In this document: positions 29,714-43,679 of the stretch, one piece after another
How positions within the stretch are numbered: the first letter of the stretch is position 1
How the letters are laid out: every line of letters begins with the position of its first letter
Source: Peribacillus kribbensis DSM 17871
GTDB lineage: Bacteria; Bacillota; Bacilli; Bacillales; DSM-1321
Assembly (NCBI RefSeq): GCF_000430765.1
Contig: NZ_AUMQ01000042.1
Span: 1-48,280, forward strand
DNA length: 48,280 bases
Direction of reading: 5' to 3'
The notes under the pieces: model-generated
The model's input: only the letters and a program-made list of their open reading frames with translations
Databases searched by the model: none
Told to the model about the DNA's origin: nothing
Position numbers and translations under genes: made by a program

Positions 29714-29962
29714 ATGTCTTATGAAAAAGTTCAACAGGCTGACACAGTCATTGTAGGAACAAAACAAACAGTAAAAGCTCTTAAGAATAAGTTGATATCT
29801 GAAGTGTTTCTGGCATCAGATGCTGATCCTAAGATGAAAGCTAAAGTTCTTGAAGCTTCTAAGGAATATAACGTTCCAGTCACATATGTGGATTCGATGC
29901 AGAAGCTCGGAAAAGCGTGCGGGATTGAAGTCGGAGCAGTTGCTGTTGCAATTAAAAAGTAA
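29714..29962 (+). CDS. rplGB: L7Ae-family K-turn RNA-binding protein (YbxF/RplGB)
   Basis: 82 aa. A small L7Ae/L30e-type protein. TVIVGTKQTVKALKNKLI at the N terminus and the VDSMQKLGKACGIEVGAV tail match the K-turn-binding family. In B. subtilis YbxF binds K-turn RNA and associates with ribosomes, but it is not a core ribosomal protein. Located before rpsL, as in B. subtilis. The gene has TTTGGAGG as RBS and is first in the str operon. Confidence 0.93.
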   Translation: MSYEKVQQADTVIVGTKQTVKALKNKLISEVFLASDADPKMKAKVLEASKEYNVPVTYVDSMQKLGKACGIEVGAVAVAIKK

Positions 29963-29966
29963 AACT

Positions 29967-30000
29967 GTTTTTGTAGAAAACTACAAAAACTTTGTTTTTG
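29967..30000 (+). promoter_or_regulatory. rpsL leader hairpin, possible attenuator
   Basis: A perfect 10-bp stem GTTTTTGTAG / CTACAAAAAC with AAAA loop (29967-29990), followed by TTTGTTTTTG. It resembles an intrinsic terminator with a broken U tract, placed between rplGB and rpsL. Confidence 0.5.
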
Positions 30001-30040
30001 CTCATTTATGAACCACCTGGATGTGTGGGTCTAGAAATGA

Positions 30041-30487
<447 letters not shown>

Positions 30488-30529
30488 TCATTGATTAAAT
30501 AAATAGATTCGCCGAAAGGAGGAAATAAG

Positions 30530-31000
30530 ATGCCACGTAAAGGACCTGTATCCAAAAGAGACGTATTGCCTGATCCGCTTTATAACTCAAAGCTTGTCAG
30601 CCGCCTGATTAATAAAATGATGGTTGACGGACAAAGAGGTAAGTCTCAAAAAATACTTTACTCTGCATTTAATATCATTCAAGAACGTACTGGCAAAGAG
30701 CCTATGGAAGTATTCGAAGCTGCTCTTAAAAACATCATGCCTGTACTAGAAGTAAAAGCACGCCGTGTAGGTGGTGCGAACTATCAAGTACCAATTGAGG
30801 TGCGCCCAGAACGCCGTACAACTCTTGGTCTTCGCTGGTTAGTAAACTACTCTCGCCTTCGTGGAGAAAAAACGATGGAAGAGCGTCTTGCTAATGAAAT
30901 CCTGGATGCTGCGAACAGCACAGGAGCTTCAGTTAAGAAGCGTGAAGATACACACAAGATGGCAGAAGCCAACAAAGCATTCGCTCATTACCGCTGGTAA
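30530..31000 (+). CDS. rpsG: 30S ribosomal protein S7
   Basis: 156 aa. Nucleates assembly of the 3' (head) domain of 16S rRNA near the E site. [23 protein letters not shown] at the start and [18 protein letters not shown] in the centre are diagnostic. AAAGGAGG precedes ATG 30530. In E. coli S7 represses the str operon; I saw no comparable leader structure here. Confidence 0.98.
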   Translation: MPRKGPVSKRDVLPDPLYNSKLVSRLINKMMVDGQRGKSQKILYSAFNIIQERTGKEPMEVFEAALKNIMPVLEVKARRVGGANYQVPIEVRPERRTTLGLRWLVNYSRLRGEKTMEERLANEILDAANSTGASVKKREDTHKMAEANKAFAHYRW

Positions 31001-31042
31001 GATTCATACTAACATTTTCATATTAGGAAGGAGAAAGACCAA

Positions 31043-33121
31043 ATGGCAAGAGAGTTCTCCTTAGAAAACACTCGTAATATCGGCATCATGGCCCACATTG
31101 ATGCCGGTAAAACAACTACAACCGAGCGTGTTCTTTATTACACTGGCCGTATCCATAAAATCGGTGAAACACACGAAGGTGCTTCACAAATGGACTGGAT
31201 GGAGCAGGAACAGGAGCGCGGAATCACTATCACTTCCGCTGCTACAACTGCCCAGTGGAAAGGACACCGCGTTAACATCATCGATACACCAGGACACGTA
31301 GACTTCACAGTTGAAGTTGAACGTTCCCTTCGTGTATTGGATGGAGCTGTAGCTGTTCTTGATGCTCAATCAGGTGTTGAGCCTCAGACAGAAACAGTTT
31401 GGCGCCAGGCAACCACTTACGGAGTTCCGCGTGTAGTATTCGTTAATAAAATGGATAAAATCGGTGCGGATTTCTTATATTCTGTTAAGACTATTCATGA
31501 CCGCCTTCAGGCGAACGCTCATCCTATCCAGCTCCCAATCGGAGCAGAAGATGAGTTTGAAGCTATCATTGACCTAGTTGAAATGAATGCTGTATTTTAC
31601 AGCAATGATTTAGGCACTGATATAGAGGTCCGTGAAATCCCTGCAGAACATATGGATCTAGCTCTGGAATACCGTGAGAAATTAATTGAAGCTGTAGCTG
31701 AACTAGATGAAGAATTAATGGAAAAATATCTTGGTGGAGAAGAGATTTCAAAAGAAGAGCTTAAAGCTGCAATCCGTCAAGGTACTGTTAATGTTGAATT
31801 CTATCCGGTAATCTGTGGTTCTGCATTCAAAAACAAAGGTGTTCAGTTAATGCTTGATGCAGTAATTGACTACCTGCCATCTCCATTAGATGTTCCTGCA
31901 ATCAAAGGAACACTTCCGGATACTGAAGAAGAGGTTACTCGTCCTTCAAGCGACAGCGAGCCATTCTCCGCTCTTGCTTTCAAGGTTATGACTGACCCTT
32001 ATGTCGGTAAATTAACATTCTTCCGTGTATACTCTGGTACATTGAGCTCTGGTTCTTATGTACAAAACTCTACAAAAGGAAAACGCGAGCGTGTAGGACG
32101 TATCCTGCAGATGCACGCAAACTCCCGTCAAGAGATTTCAGAAGTATATGCTGGGGATATCGCGGCAGCTGTGGGTCTGAAAGACACCACTACTGGTGAT
32201 ACTCTATGTGATGAGAAAAACCTTGTTATCCTGGAATCAATGGAATTCCCTGAGCCGGTTATCTCTCTATCCATCGAGCCTAAATCAAAAGCTGACCAAG
32301 ATAAAATGACAACGGCTCTTCAAAAACTACAAGAAGAAGATCCGACATTCCGTGCACATACTGACCAGGAAACAGGTCAGATTATCATTGCAGGTATGGG
32401 CGAACTTCACTTGGATATCCTTGTTGACCGTATGCGTCGTGAGTTCAAGGTTGAAGCTAACGTGGGTGCTCCTCAAGTTGCTTACCGTGAAACTTTCCGC
32501 CAATCTGCACAGGTTGAAGGTAAGTTTGCACGTCAATCTGGTGGACGCGGACAATTCGGACATGTTTGGATTGAGTTCTCACCAAACGAAGAAGGAAAAG
32601 GCTTTGAATTCGAAAACGCAATCGTCGGTGGTGTTGTTCCACGTGAATACATCCCTGCTGTACAAGCTGGTCTTGAAGATGCACTTGAAAGAGGCGTACT
32701 TGCAGGATTCCCGCTTGTCGATGTAAAAGCTAAACTTTATGACGGATCATATCATGATGTCGATTCCTCAGAAATGGCATTTAAAGTTGCTGCTTCACTA
32801 GCTCTTAGAAATGCTGCTTCTAAGTGTAAGCCAGTCATTCTTGAACCTGTCATGAAAGTTGAAGTTGTTATTCCTGATGAATATCTTGGAGATATCATGG
32901 GTGATGTAACTTCCCGCCGTGGTCGAGTGGAAGGTATGGAAGCTCGCGGAAACGCACAAGTTGTTAAAGCGTTCGTTCCACTTTCTGAAATGTTTGGTTA
33001 TGCTACTTCACTGCGTTCAAACACGCAAGGTCGCGGTACATTCTCTATGCATTTCGATCATTACGAAGAAGTTCCAAAGTCAATCTCTGAAGAAATTATC
33101 AAAAAAAATAAAGGTGAATAA
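31043..33121 (+). CDS. fusA: Elongation factor G
   Basis: 692 aa. Translocase GTPase. G1 [15 protein letters not shown] (about 17-31), G2 [10 protein letters not shown]3 DTPGHVDF and G4 NKMDK are all intact, followed by domains II-V typical of EF-G, including the long [16 protein letters not shown] stretch. Target of fusidic acid. ATG 31043 is 8 bases after GAAGGAG. Cotranscribed with rpsG. Confidence 0.98.
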   Translation: MAREFSLENTRNIGIMAHIDAGKTTTTERVLYYTGRIHKIGETHEGASQMDWMEQEQERGITITSAATTAQWKGHRVNIIDTPGHVDFTVEVERSLRVLDGAVAVLDAQSGVEPQTETVWRQATTYGVPRVVFVNKMDKIGADFLYSVKTIHDRLQANAHPIQLPIGAEDEFEAIIDLVEMNAVFYSNDLGTDIEVREIPAEHMDLALEYREKLIEAVAELDEELMEKYLGGEEISKEELKAAIRQGTVNVEFYPVICGSAFKNKGVQLMLDAVIDYLPSPLDVPAIKGTLPDTEEEVTRPSSDSEPFSALAFKVMTDPYVGKLTFFRVYSGTLSSGSYVQNSTKGKRERVGRILQMHANSRQEISEVYAGDIAAAVGLKDTTTGDTLCDEKNLVILESMEFPEPVISLSIEPKSKADQDKMTTALQKLQEEDPTFRAHTDQETGQIIIAGMGELHLDILVDRMRREFKVEANVGAPQVAYRETFRQSAQVEGKFARQSGGRGQFGHVWIEFSPNEEGKGFEFENAIVGGVVPREYIPAVQAGLEDALERGVLAGFPLVDVKAKLYDGSYHDVDSSEMAFKVAASLALRNAASKCKPVILEPVMKVEVVIPDEYLGDIMGDVTSRRGRVEGMEARGNAQVVKAFVPLSEMFGYATSLRSNTQGRGTFSMHFDHYEEVPKSISEEIIKKNKGE

Positions 33122-33202
33122 TTGATTTTCATCTTTCATTAAAGTATAACTACTTATGTAAGCTATGAAAGTGGACATTCCTACTTTCATAGCACTATAC
33201 TT
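33122..33202 (+). promoter_or_regulatory. fusA-tuf intergenic promoter and stable hairpin
   Basis: TTGATT (33122-33127), 17-bp spacer, TATAAC (33145-33150) would start tuf mRNA at about 33157. Five bases later comes an 11-bp perfect hairpin, GCTATGAAAGT / ACTTTCATAGC (33162-33172 with 33183-33193), extendable by two pairs. AAGTATA / TATACTT enclose it. No T run, so it is not a terminator. A TATAAT at 33215 has no -35. Confidence 0.55.
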
Positions 33203-33239
33203 AATCAAATAAAATATAATTTTAGGGAGGCAAATCCTA

Positions 33240-34427
33240 ATGGGAAAAGCTAAATTCGATCGTTCTAAGCCACACGTTAACATCGGTACAATCGGTCACG
33301 TTGACCATGGTAAAACTACTTTAACAGCTGCTATTACAACTGTACTTGCTAAGTCTGGTCAAGCGGAAGCACGTGCATATGACCAAATCGACGGTGCTCC
33401 AGAAGAAAGAGAACGTGGAATCACAATCTCTACTGCACACGTTGAGTACGAAACTGATTCTCGCCACTACGCACACGTTGACTGCCCAGGACACGCTGAC
33501 TATGTTAAAAACATGATCACTGGTGCTGCTCAAATGGACGGCGGAATCCTAGTTGTTTCTGCTTCTGACGGCCCAATGCCACAAACTCGTGAGCACATTC
33601 TTCTTTCTCGTCAAGTAGGTGTTCCTTACCTAGTTGTATTCATGAACAAATGTGACATGGTTGACGACGAAGAACTACTAGAACTAGTTGAAATGGAAAT
33701 TCGTGACCTTCTTTCTGAATACGAATTCCCTGGTGATGATATCCCAGTAATTAAAGGTTCTGCTCTTAAAGCTCTTGAAGGCGATGCTGCTTGGGAAGAG
33801 AAAATTGTTGAACTAATGAGTGCTGTTGATGAGTACATCCCAACTCCAACTCGTGACACTGACAAGCCTTTCATGATGCCTGTTGAGGATGTTTTCTCAA
33901 TCACTGGCCGTGGAACAGTTGCTACTGGACGTGTTGAGCGTGGACAAGTTAAAGTCGGTGATGTAGTAGAAATCATCGGTTTAGCTGAAGAGCCAAAATC
34001 AACTACAGTAACTGGTGTTGAAATGTTCCGTAAGCTTCTTGACTATGCAGAAGCTGGCGACAACATCGGAGCTCTTCTTCGTGGAGTTGCACGTGAAGAT
34101 ATCCAACGTGGACAAGTACTAGCAAAGCCAGGTACAATCAATCCACACACAAAGTTCAAAGCTGAAGTATATGTTCTTTCTAAAGAAGAAGGTGGACGTC
34201 ACACTCCATTCTTCACTAACTACCGCCCACAGTTCTACTTCCGTACAACTGATGTAACTGGTATCTGCAACCTTCCTGAAGGTGTAGAAATGGTTATGCC
34301 TGGCGACAACATCGAAATGACTGTTGAACTAATCGCTTCTGTTGCTATTGAAGAAGGTACTAAGTTCTCTATCCGTGAGGGTGGCCGTACTGTAGGCGCT
34401 GGCGTAGTTGCTTCTATCCAAGCTTAA
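33240..34427 (+). CDS. tuf: Elongation factor Tu
   Basis: 395 aa. Delivers aminoacyl-tRNA. GHVDHGKT (19-26), the EERERGITI effector loop, DCPGHADYV and NKCDMVDD are the G motifs; domains II and III are complete. The effector histidine of the DCPGHADYV motif is present. ATG 33240 after GGGAGG. It appears to have its own promoter and ends with a double hairpin, so it can be expressed apart from fusA. Confidence 0.99.
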   Translation: MGKAKFDRSKPHVNIGTIGHVDHGKTTLTAAITTVLAKSGQAEARAYDQIDGAPEERERGITISTAHVEYETDSRHYAHVDCPGHADYVKNMITGAAQMDGGILVVSASDGPMPQTREHILLSRQVGVPYLVVFMNKCDMVDDEELLELVEMEIRDLLSEYEFPGDDIPVIKGSALKALEGDAAWEEKIVELMSAVDEYIPTPTRDTDKPFMMPVEDVFSITGRGTVATGRVERGQVKVGDVVEIIGLAEEPKSTTVTGVEMFRKLLDYAEAGDNIGALLRGVAREDIQRGQVLAKPGTINPHTKFKAEVYVLSKEEGGRHTPFFTNYRPQFYFRTTDVTGICNLPEGVEMVMPGDNIEMTVELIASVAIEEGTKFSIREGGRTVGAGVVASIQA

Positions 34428-34462
34428 TTATTAGTACTGTAATGATATAAAGTTAATAAAAA

Positions 34463-34510
34463 GGAAGGGACGCCTTCCGGAAAAACAGAGGGGACGCCCT
34501 CTGTTTTTTT
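34463..34510 (+). terminator. Double hairpin terminator after tuf
   Basis: Two consecutive stems, GGAAGG / CCTTCC (34463-34478) and ACAGAGGG / CCCTCTGT (34485-34504), both closed by a GACG tetraloop; the second is followed by T7. Confidence 0.95.
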
Positions 34511-34721
34511 CTATTTCAGGATATTTCAATGTGATCTTTTCCGCTTAACAACTCCGCTGCTTTTACATCTTTCTTCTATATATAATAGATATTCCATTTA
34601 CTTTTACTAATATGCCATACAAACGGCCTCCTTACTTACTCTGCCAGGGACATCTTGGCTTTTGTGTAAAAAAAAATTCAATAACAGGTTTAAAATCGAA
34701 AAAATATTATCTGTCAGCATC
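34511..34721. other. Noncoding spacer between tuf and the S10 operon
   Basis: AT-rich stretch without a plausible gene. In B. subtilis ybaC is in this interval; no comparable open frame is present here. Confidence 0.5.
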
Positions 34722-34819
34722 TTGAAATTATAGGCTTAGGTATGTATAATAGTAGAAGTGTGCAACCCGTGTAAAAAGTTTAAATAAGTATTGCTTAATT
34801 ACTGGGTTTTATGTATAAT
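34722..34819 (+). promoter_or_regulatory. Tandem promoters of the S10 operon
   Basis: P1: TTGAAA (34722-34727), 17-bp spacer, TATAAT (34745-34750). P2: TTGCTT (34791-34796), 17-bp spacer, TATAAT (34814-34819). Both -10 boxes are perfect. Confidence 0.85.
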
Positions 34820-34825
34820 AGACAA

Positions 34826-35262
<437 letters not shown>

Positions 35263-35295
35263 TTATAAAAGATAAAATCACAGGAGGTGTGACTA

Positions 35296-35925
35296 ATGAC
35301 CAAAGGAATCTTAGGTAGAAAAATCGGTATGACGCAAGTATTCGCAGAAAACGGTGAGCTTATTCCTGTAACTGTTGTTGAAGCTGCTCCAAACGTAGTG
35401 CTTCAAGTAAAATCAGTTGAGACAGATGGCTACGAAGCTGTTCAGGTAGGTTTTGAAGACAAGCGTGAAAAGCTTTCTAACAAGCCGGCTAAAGGACATG
35501 CTGCAAAAGCGAAGACTGCTCCTAAGCGCTTCATTCGTGAATTCCGCGAAGTTAACCTCGGAGAGTATGAGGTTGGTCAGGAAGTCAATGTTAATATTTT
35601 CGCAGAAGGCGAAATAGTAGATGTAACTGGTGTATCTAAAGGTAAAGGTTTCCAAGGTGCTATTAAACGCCACGGACAATCTAGAGGACCAATGGCACAC
35701 GGTTCCCGTTATCACAGACGCCCTGGTTCAATGGGACCAGTTGCTCCAAACCGCGTATTCAAAGGCAAATTATTGCCAGGACGTATGGGTGGAGATCAAA
35801 TCACTGTTCAAAACCTTGAAATTGTAAGAGTAGATACTGACCGCAATCTTCTATTAATCAAAGGTAATGTACCTGGAGCAAGAAAAGCTCTTTTGAAAAT
35901 TAAAAGTGCGGTAAAATCTAAGTAA
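35296..35925 (+). CDS. rplC: 50S ribosomal protein L3
   Basis: 209 aa. Primary 23S binder near the peptidyl-transferase centre; also stimulates MrnC (encoded at 14531). [16 protein letters not shown] at the start and the [15 protein letters not shown] loop then HRRPGSMG identify it. GGAGGTG precedes ATG. Confidence 0.98.
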   Translation: MTKGILGRKIGMTQVFAENGELIPVTVVEAAPNVVLQVKSVETDGYEAVQVGFEDKREKLSNKPAKGHAAKAKTAPKRFIREFREVNLGEYEVGQEVNVNIFAEGEIVDVTGVSKGKGFQGAIKRHGQSRGPMAHGSRYHRRPGSMGPVAPNRVFKGKLLPGRMGGDQITVQNLEIVRVDTDRNLLLIKGNVPGARKALLKIKSAVKSK

Positions 35926-35952
35926 TCTTTTCAGGAAAGGAGGAGCATTGGA

Positions 35953-36576
35953 ATGCCACAAGTAACACTTTTCAAACAAGATGGAACTCAAGGTGGAACC
36001 ATCGAGCTTAATGATTCCGTGTTTGGTATCGTACCAAACAACGCTGTATTATTTGAAGCAATCGTCATGCAAAGAGCTTCTTTACGTCAAGGAACTCACA
36101 AAGTAAAAGGCCGTTCTGAAGTAGCAGGCGGTGGACGCAAGCCATGGAAACAAAAAGGAACTGGCCGTGCACGTCAAGGTTCAATTCGTTCTCCACAATG
36201 GCGCGGCGGCGGTACTGTATTTGGACCAACTCCAAGATCATACAGCTACAAAATGCCTAAGAAAATGCGTCGTTTAGCTATTAAATCTGCTCTTTCTGTA
36301 AAATTACAAGAAGAGAATATCTTAGTGCTTGAAAACTTATCTTTTGAAGCACCAAAGACAAAAGAATTCAAAGCAGTTCTTGAAGGACTTTCAGTTGACA
36401 CGAAAACACTTATCGTAACTGACAGCCTGAATGAAAACGTAGCTCTATCAGCTCGTAACATTCCTGGTGTCACAGTTGTTGAGGCAGACGGCCTGAACGT
36501 ACTTGATGTAGTGGGACACAACAAATTGATCCTAACTAAAGCTGCTGTTGAAAAAGTAGAGGAGGTGCTTGCATAA
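35953..36576 (+). CDS. rplD: 50S ribosomal protein L4
   Basis: 207 aa. Lines the peptide exit tunnel with L22. The tunnel loop ([19 protein letters not shown], about residues 57-75) is intact, without known macrolide-resistance changes that I can see. In E. coli it represses the S10 operon; in Bacillus that is not established. Overlaps rplW by one base (TAATG). Confidence 0.98.
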   Translation: MPQVTLFKQDGTQGGTIELNDSVFGIVPNNAVLFEAIVMQRASLRQGTHKVKGRSEVAGGGRKPWKQKGTGRARQGSIRSPQWRGGGTVFGPTPRSYSYKMPKKMRRLAIKSALSVKLQEENILVLENLSFEAPKTKEFKAVLEGLSVDTKTLIVTDSLNENVALSARNIPGVTVVEADGLNVLDVVGHNKLILTKAAVEKVEEVLA

Positions 36577-36860
36577 TGGATGCTCGTGATATCATTAAGC
36601 GCCCCGTAATTACTGAAGCTTCTTCAGACATCATGGCTGATAAAAAGTACACTTTTGAAGTGGATGTTAGAGCCAACAAAACTCAAGTTAAAGATGCTGT
36701 TCAAGAAATCTTTGACGTACAGGTTGCTAAAGTTAACATCATGAACTACAAAGGCAAGTTTAAGCGTATGGGCCGTTATGCCGGCTACACAAACAAACGC
36801 CGTAAAGCAATCGTAACATTGACTACTGACAGCAAAGAAATCGAATTTTTCGAAGCTTAA
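36576..36860 (+). CDS. rplW: 50S ribosomal protein L23
   Basis: 94 aa. Docking site at the tunnel exit for SRP and trigger factor. [12 protein letters not shown] near the start is the family signature, with [19 protein letters not shown] and [13 protein letters not shown]. Start overlaps the rplD stop, with GGAGGTG in the end of rplD. Confidence 0.97.
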   Translation: MDARDIIKRPVITEASSDIMADKKYTFEVDVRANKTQVKDAVQEIFDVQVAKVNIMNYKGKFKRMGRYAGYTNKRRKAIVTLTTDSKEIEFFEA

Positions 36861-36867
36861 TTTATAG

Positions 36868-37716
<849 letters not shown>

Positions 37717-37773
37717 CGGGATTAATCTACGGTTCGGTAGGACCGTAGTGCAATCGCGAAGGGAGGCACACAC

Positions 37774-38052
37774 ATGGGTCGCAGTTTGAAAAAAGGACCT
37801 TTTGTTGATGATCATTTAATTAACAAGGTTGAAAAAATGAATGACGCTGAGAAGAAGCAAGTAATCAAAACTTGGTCTCGCCGTTCTACAATCTTCCCAC
37901 AATTCATCGGACACACAATCGCGGTTTACGATGGTCGTAAACACGTACCGGTCTATATTACTGAAGACATGGTCGGCCACAAGCTTGGTGAATTTGCACC
38001 AACTCGCAGCTACAAGGGCCATGGAAATGATGACAAGAAAACAAGACGTTAA
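37774..38052 (+). CDS. rpsS: 30S ribosomal protein S19
   Basis: 92 aa. Head protein that contacts S13 and the A-site finger. [16 protein letters not shown] and [28 protein letters not shown] are typical. ATG 37774 after GGGAGG. A short palindromic sequence (CTACGGTTCGGTAGGACCGTAG, part shown) lies in the preceding gap. Confidence 0.98.
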   Translation: MGRSLKKGPFVDDHLINKVEKMNDAEKKQVIKTWSRRSTIFPQFIGHTIAVYDGRKHVPVYITEDMVGHKLGEFAPTRSYKGHGNDDKKTRR

Positions 38053-38069
38053 TGAGAGGAGGGCATCTC

Positions 38070-38411
38070 ATGCAAGCTAAAGCTGTTGCTAATACAGTAC
38101 GCATTGCACCTCGTAAAGTCCGCTTAGTCGTTGACTTAATCAGAGGAAAGCAAATCGGTGAAGCTGTTGCGATTTTACGCCACACACCAAAAGCGGCTTC
38201 TCCAGTCGTAGAAAAAGTTCTTAAATCTGCTGTTGCAAATGCGGAGCATAACTACGAAATGGATATAAATAACCTGGTTATTACACAAGCATATGTAAAT
38301 GAAGGACCGACAATGAAACGTTTCCGTCCTCGTGCTATGGGACGTGCAAGTGCTATTAATAAGCGTACTAGTCATATCACTATCGTTGTATCAGAAAAGA
38401 AGGAGGGATAA
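38070..38411 (+). CDS. rplV: 50S ribosomal protein L22
   Basis: 113 aa. Forms the tunnel constriction with L4. [19 protein letters not shown] starts the globular part and the tunnel hairpin is near [16 protein letters not shown] 38070 follows GAGGAGGG; an upstream ATG at 38052 overlaps rpsS and lacks an RBS. Confidence 0.97.
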   Translation: MQAKAVANTVRIAPRKVRLVVDLIRGKQIGEAVAILRHTPKAASPVVEKVLKSAVANAEHNYEMDINNLVITQAYVNEGPTMKRFRPRAMGRASAINKRTSHITIVVSEKKEG

Positions 38412-38414
38412 ACT

Positions 38415-39697
<1,283 letters not shown>

Positions 39698-39718
39698 TAA
39701 TGAGAGGAGGTTTGTAGA

Positions 39719-39982
39719 ATGAGTGAACGCAATCAACGTAAAGTCTATACTGGTCGTGTAGTATCAGATAAAATGGACAAAACGGTCACTGTTCTTGTAG
39801 AAACCTATAAAAAACATTCTCTATACGGCAAGCGCGTGAAATATTCCAAGAAGTTTAAAGCTCATGATGAGCAAAACGAAGCAAAAACTGGCGATATCGT
39901 AAGAATCATGGAAACTCGCCCGCTTTCTGCTACTAAACGCTTCCGTCTTGTAGAAGTTGTAGAAAAAGCTGTTGTTATTTAA
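39719..39982 (+). CDS. rpsQ: 30S ribosomal protein S17
   Basis: 87 aa. Binds 16S helix 11 in the 5' domain. [22 protein letters not shown] is the family start, with [28 protein letters not shown] 39719 after GAGAGGAGG. It closes a tightly packed L16-L29-S17 group. Confidence 0.97.
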   Translation: MSERNQRKVYTGRVVSDKMDKTVTVLVETYKKHSLYGKRVKYSKKFKAHDEQNEAKTGDIVRIMETRPLSATKRFRLVEVVEKAVVI

Positions 39983-40008
39983 TATATATATGTTCGGATC
40001 GACGTTAA

Positions 40009-40398
<390 letters not shown>

Positions 40399-40438
40399 TG
40401 ATAAATCGTAAAATGCCTTTCAAGGAGGTGCGAATCTC

Positions 40439-40750
40439 ATGCATGTAAAAAAAGGTGATAAAGTAGTAGTCATCTCTGGCAAGGACAAAGGTAAACAAGG
40501 CGTAATCCTAGAGGCTTACCCTAAAAAAGACCGAGTGCTTGTTGAAGGTGTGAACATTGTTAAAAAACATTCAAAACCTTCTCAAGCCAATCCGCAAGGC
40601 GGCATCAATAACCAAGAGGCTGCTATTCACGTATCAAACGTCATGCTTCTTGACCCTAAAACAGGAACTCCTACTCGCGTAGGTACTAAAGAGGTAGACG
40701 GCAAAAAAGTACGTGTTGCTAAAAAATCTGGCGAAACTTTAGATAAATAA
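40439..40750 (+). CDS. rplX: 50S ribosomal protein L24
   Basis: 103 aa. Assembly initiator of the 50S subunit with a KOW motif ([19 protein letters not shown], about 5-23). [20 protein letters not shown] follows. ATG 40439 after AAGGAGGTG. Confidence 0.97.
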   Translation: MHVKKGDKVVVISGKDKGKQGVILEAYPKKDRVLVEGVNIVKKHSKPSQANPQGGINNQEAAIHVSNVMLLDPKTGTPTRVGTKEVDGKKVRVAKKSGETLDK

Positions 40751-40776
40751 GTTAAAGAAGAAGGGAGGTACACTAC

Positions 40777-41316
40777 ATGAACCGCCTAAAGGAAAAATTC
40801 CAAAAAGAAATCACTCCTGCTCTTATGAGCAAGTTTAATTATAATTCTGTGATGCAGACTCCAAAGATTGAAAAGATCGTAATTAACATGGGTGTCGGTG
40901 ATGCAGTATCAAACGCAAAAGCATTAGACACTGCTGTAGAAGAGCTTGCAATAATCACTGGTCAAAAGCCATTGGTTACTAAAGCTAAGAAATCTATTGC
41001 AGGCTTCCGTCTTCGTGAAGGTATGCCTATCGGTGCGAAAGTAACTCTTCGCGGCGAGCGTATGTATGAATTCCTAGACAAATTAATTGCAGTATCTTTA
41101 CCACGTGTACGTGACTTCCGCGGTGTTTCTAAAAAAGCATTCGACGGTCGCGGTAACTACACTCTAGGTGTTAAAGAACAATTAATCTTCCCTGAAATTG
41201 ACTATGATAAAGTGAGCAAAATCCGCGGTATGGACATCGTAATCGTTACGACTGCCAATACTGACGAAGAAGCTCGTGAACTACTTACTCAATTCGGAAT
41301 GCCATTCCAAAAGTAA
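40777..41316 (+). CDS. rplE: 50S ribosomal protein L5
   Basis: 179 aa. Binds 5S rRNA with L18 in the central protuberance. [19 protein letters not shown] and [23 protein letters not shown] are typical. ATG 40777 after GGGAGG. The order L24-L5-S14-S8 is standard. Confidence 0.98.
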   Translation: MNRLKEKFQKEITPALMSKFNYNSVMQTPKIEKIVINMGVGDAVSNAKALDTAVEELAIITGQKPLVTKAKKSIAGFRLREGMPIGAKVTLRGERMYEFLDKLIAVSLPRVRDFRGVSKKAFDGRGNYTLGVKEQLIFPEIDYDKVSKIRGMDIVIVTTANTDEEARELLTQFGMPFQK

Positions 41317-41345
41317 GATAATCGCTAAATAAGGGAGGCGAAAAC

Positions 41346-41531
41346 GTGGCTAAAAAATCAATGATCTTGAAGCAAAAAGCTGGTGCTAAATTCAAGGTGC
41401 AAGAGTATACTCGCTGCGAACGCTGCGGGCGTCCACACTCTGTATACCGTAAATTTAAGCTTTGCCGTATTTGTTTCCGTGAACTTGCTTATAAAGGACA
41501 AATTCCTGGCGTTAAAAAAGCTAGCTGGTAA
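41346..41531 (+). CDS. rpsN: 30S ribosomal protein S14, type Z (zinc-binding)
   Basis: 61 aa. The short zinc form with C24, C27, C40 and C43. Begins with GTG 41346 after AAGGGAGG. Bacillus usually has a zinc-free S14 paralogue elsewhere for zinc limitation; it is not in this window. Confidence 0.97.
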   Translation: MAKKSMILKQKAGAKFKVQEYTRCERCGRPHSVYRKFKLCRICFRELAYKGQIPGVKKASW

Positions 41532-41562
41532 TACCTGATATTGGGAAGGAGGTAAATAAACA

Positions 41563-41961
41563 ATGGTCATGACAGATCCAATTGCAGATTTGCTTACTCG
41601 CATCCGTAATGCGAATATGGTACGTCACGAAAAATTAGAAGTTCCAGCTTCAAAGATTAAAAGAGAAATCGCTGAAATCTTAAAGCGTGAGGGCTTCGTA
41701 CGTGATGTAGAATTTATTGAAGACAACAAACAAGGTATCATCCGTATCTTCTTGAAATACGGTCCAAACAACGAGCGTGTAATCACTGGATTAAAACGCA
41801 TCAGCAAGCCTGGTCTGCGTGTATACGCAAAATCAACTGATGTACCACGTGTACTCAACGGTTTAGGTATTGCTTTAGTTTCTACATCTCAAGGTGTTGT
41901 AACTGATAAAGACGCTCGCGCTAAGCAGATTGGCGGAGAAGTTCTAGCATACGTTTGGTAA
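41563..41961 (+). CDS. rpsH: 30S ribosomal protein S8
   Basis: 132 aa. Primary binder of 16S helix 21; in E. coli it represses the spc operon. [28 protein letters not shown] and the [26 protein letters not shown] end are typical. The M-V-M start is as in B. subtilis. AAGGAGG precedes it. Confidence 0.98.
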   Translation: MVMTDPIADLLTRIRNANMVRHEKLEVPASKIKREIAEILKREGFVRDVEFIEDNKQGIIRIFLKYGPNNERVITGLKRISKPGLRVYAKSTDVPRVLNGLGIALVSTSQGVVTDKDARAKQIGGEVLAYVW

Positions 41962-41991
41962 TAAATCTTTACACGAATGGAGGTGCACTAA

Positions 41992-42531
41992 ATGTCACGC
42001 GTAGGTAAAAAACCAATTGAAATTCCTGCAGGCGTAACAGTTACTGTTGCTGAAGACAACACTGTAACTGTTAAGGGCCCTAAAGGTGAATTAACTCGCA
42101 GCTTCAACCCAGAAATGGCAATTTCAACTGAAGAGAACGTACTTACTGTTACCCGTCCTTCAGAAGATAAAAACCACCGTACCCTACACGGTACTACTCG
42201 CGCACTTCTTTCTAACATGGTTGAAGGCGTATCTAAAGGTTTCGAAAAGAACCTTGAGCTTATCGGGGTAGGTTACCGTGCTCAGAAACAAGGTAAAAAG
42301 CTTGTTCTGAACGTAGGTTACTCTCATCCGGTTGAAATCGATCCTGAAGAAGGTATCGAAATCGAAGTTCCTGCTAATACAAAGATCTCAATCAAAGGTA
42401 TCAGCAAGGAACGCGTAGGTGCTTTGGCAGCTAACATCCGCGATGTTCGTCCTCCAGAGCCTTACAAAGGAAAAGGTATTCGTTATGAAGGTGAATTCGT
42501 TCGCCGTAAAGAAGGTAAAACAGGTAAGTAA
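41992..42531 (+). CDS. rplF: 50S ribosomal protein L6
   Basis: 179 aa. Two duplicated domains near the factor-binding site. [19 protein letters not shown] and the [15 protein letters not shown] tail are typical. ATG 41992 after GGAGGTG. Confidence 0.98.
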   Translation: MSRVGKKPIEIPAGVTVTVAEDNTVTVKGPKGELTRSFNPEMAISTEENVLTVTRPSEDKNHRTLHGTTRALLSNMVEGVSKGFEKNLELIGVGYRAQKQGKKLVLNVGYSHPVEIDPEEGIEIEVPANTKISIKGISKERVGALAANIRDVRPPEPYKGKGIRYEGEFVRRKEGKTGK

Positions 42532-42563
42532 TGCCGCATAGGTAAACGAAAGGAGTGACCTAA

Positions 42564-42926
42564 ATGATTACGAAGCTTGATAAGAACGCAACCCGTAGGA
42601 GAAGACATGCACGTGTACGTGCTAAGCTATCTGGCACTGAAGCTCGTCCACGCTTGAATGTGTATCGTTCAAACAAACACATTTATGCTCAATTAATCGA
42701 CGACCTTTCAGGCGTAACTCTTGCAAGTGCTTCTACTTTAGATAAAGAATTAAGCCTAGAGTCGACTAGCAACCTTGAGGCAGCTCAAAAAGTTGGCGAA
42801 TTAGTTGCAAAACGTGCTGTTGAAAAAGGTTACAGCTCTGTTGTATTTGACCGCGGAGGATACCTTTACCACGGCCGTGTAAAAGCATTGGCTGATGCTG
42901 CTCGTGAAAACGGCTTACAATTTTAA
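42564..42926 (+). CDS. rplR: 50S ribosomal protein L18
   Basis: 120 aa. Binds 5S rRNA; the arginine-rich N terminus ([15 protein letters not shown]) is the contact. [23 protein letters not shown] is the conserved end. ATG 42564 after AAAGGAG. Confidence 0.98.
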   Translation: MITKLDKNATRRRRHARVRAKLSGTEARPRLNVYRSNKHIYAQLIDDLSGVTLASASTLDKELSLESTSNLEAAQKVGELVAKRAVEKGYSSVVFDRGGYLYHGRVKALADAARENGLQF

Positions 42927-42949
42927 TCAAAAAAGGAGGGACATATCAG

Positions 42950-43450
42950 ATGCGTCGCATTGATCCAAATAAGCTTGAACTTGAAGAACGCGTTGTTACG
43001 GTTAACCGCGTAGCTAAGGTTGTTAAAGGTGGACGTCGTTTCCGCTTCACTGCTCTAGTTGTAGTTGGAGACAAGAACGGACATGTTGGATTCGGTACTG
43101 GTAAAGCTCAAGAAGTTCCAGATGCTATCCGCAAAGCAATTGAAGATGCAAAGAAAAACTTAATTACAGTACCTATGGTTGGTACAACAGTTCCACACCA
43201 AGTCAACGGACACTTCGGTGCTGGCCACATTCTATTGAAACCAGCTTCTGAAGGTACGGGTGTTATCGCTGGCGGACCTGTTCGTGCGGTACTCGAACTT
43301 GCAGGTGTAAGTGATATACTTTCTAAATCCCTAGGTTCTAACACACCAATCAACATGGTGCGTGCAACAATCGACGGATTGAAGCAATTAAAACGTGCTG
43401 AGGACGTAGCAAAATTACGTGGAAAATCAGTAGAAGAACTATTAGGATAA
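42950..43450 (+). CDS. rpsE: 30S ribosomal protein S5
   Basis: 166 aa. At the mRNA entry with S3 and S4. The N-terminal dsRBD-like domain ([23 protein letters not shown], part shown) contains the spectinomycin-sensitivity loop, which reads as wild type. The C-terminal half has [22 protein letters not shown] 42950 after AAAGGAGG. Confidence 0.98.
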   Translation: MRRIDPNKLELEERVVTVNRVAKVVKGGRRFRFTALVVVGDKNGHVGFGTGKAQEVPDAIRKAIEDAKKNLITVPMVGTTVPHQVNGHFGAGHILLKPASEGTGVIAGGPVRAVLELAGVSDILSKSLGSNTPINMVRATIDGLKQLKRAEDVAKLRGKSVEELLG

Positions 43451-43463
43451 GGAGGGAATTCGA

Positions 43464-43646
43464 ATGGCTAACAAATTAGAAATTACCCTCACTCGCAGCT
43501 TAATTGGTCGTCCTGATGATCAACGCGTAACAGTTAATACGCTTGGTCTGCGTAAGTTAAATCAAACAGTTGTTCATGATGATAACCCTGCGATTCGCGG
43601 TATGATTAATAAAGTTGCTCATCTTGTTACTGTAAAAGAACAATAA
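43464..43646 (+). CDS. rpmD: 50S ribosomal protein L30
   Basis: 60 aa. Small peripheral 50S protein. [20 protein letters not shown] and [22 protein letters not shown] are diagnostic. ATG 43464 after AAGGAGGG. Confidence 0.97.
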   Translation: MANKLEITLTRSLIGRPDDQRVTVNTLGLRKLNQTVVHDDNPAIRGMINKVAHLVTVKEQ

Positions 43647-43679
43647 AATACATTTCTCACTTAACAAGGAGGTGCCAAC

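Noticed and set aside
33162-33193. fusA-tuf hairpin as an intrinsic terminator
   Set aside because: The stem is followed by ACTATACTTAATC without a T tract.
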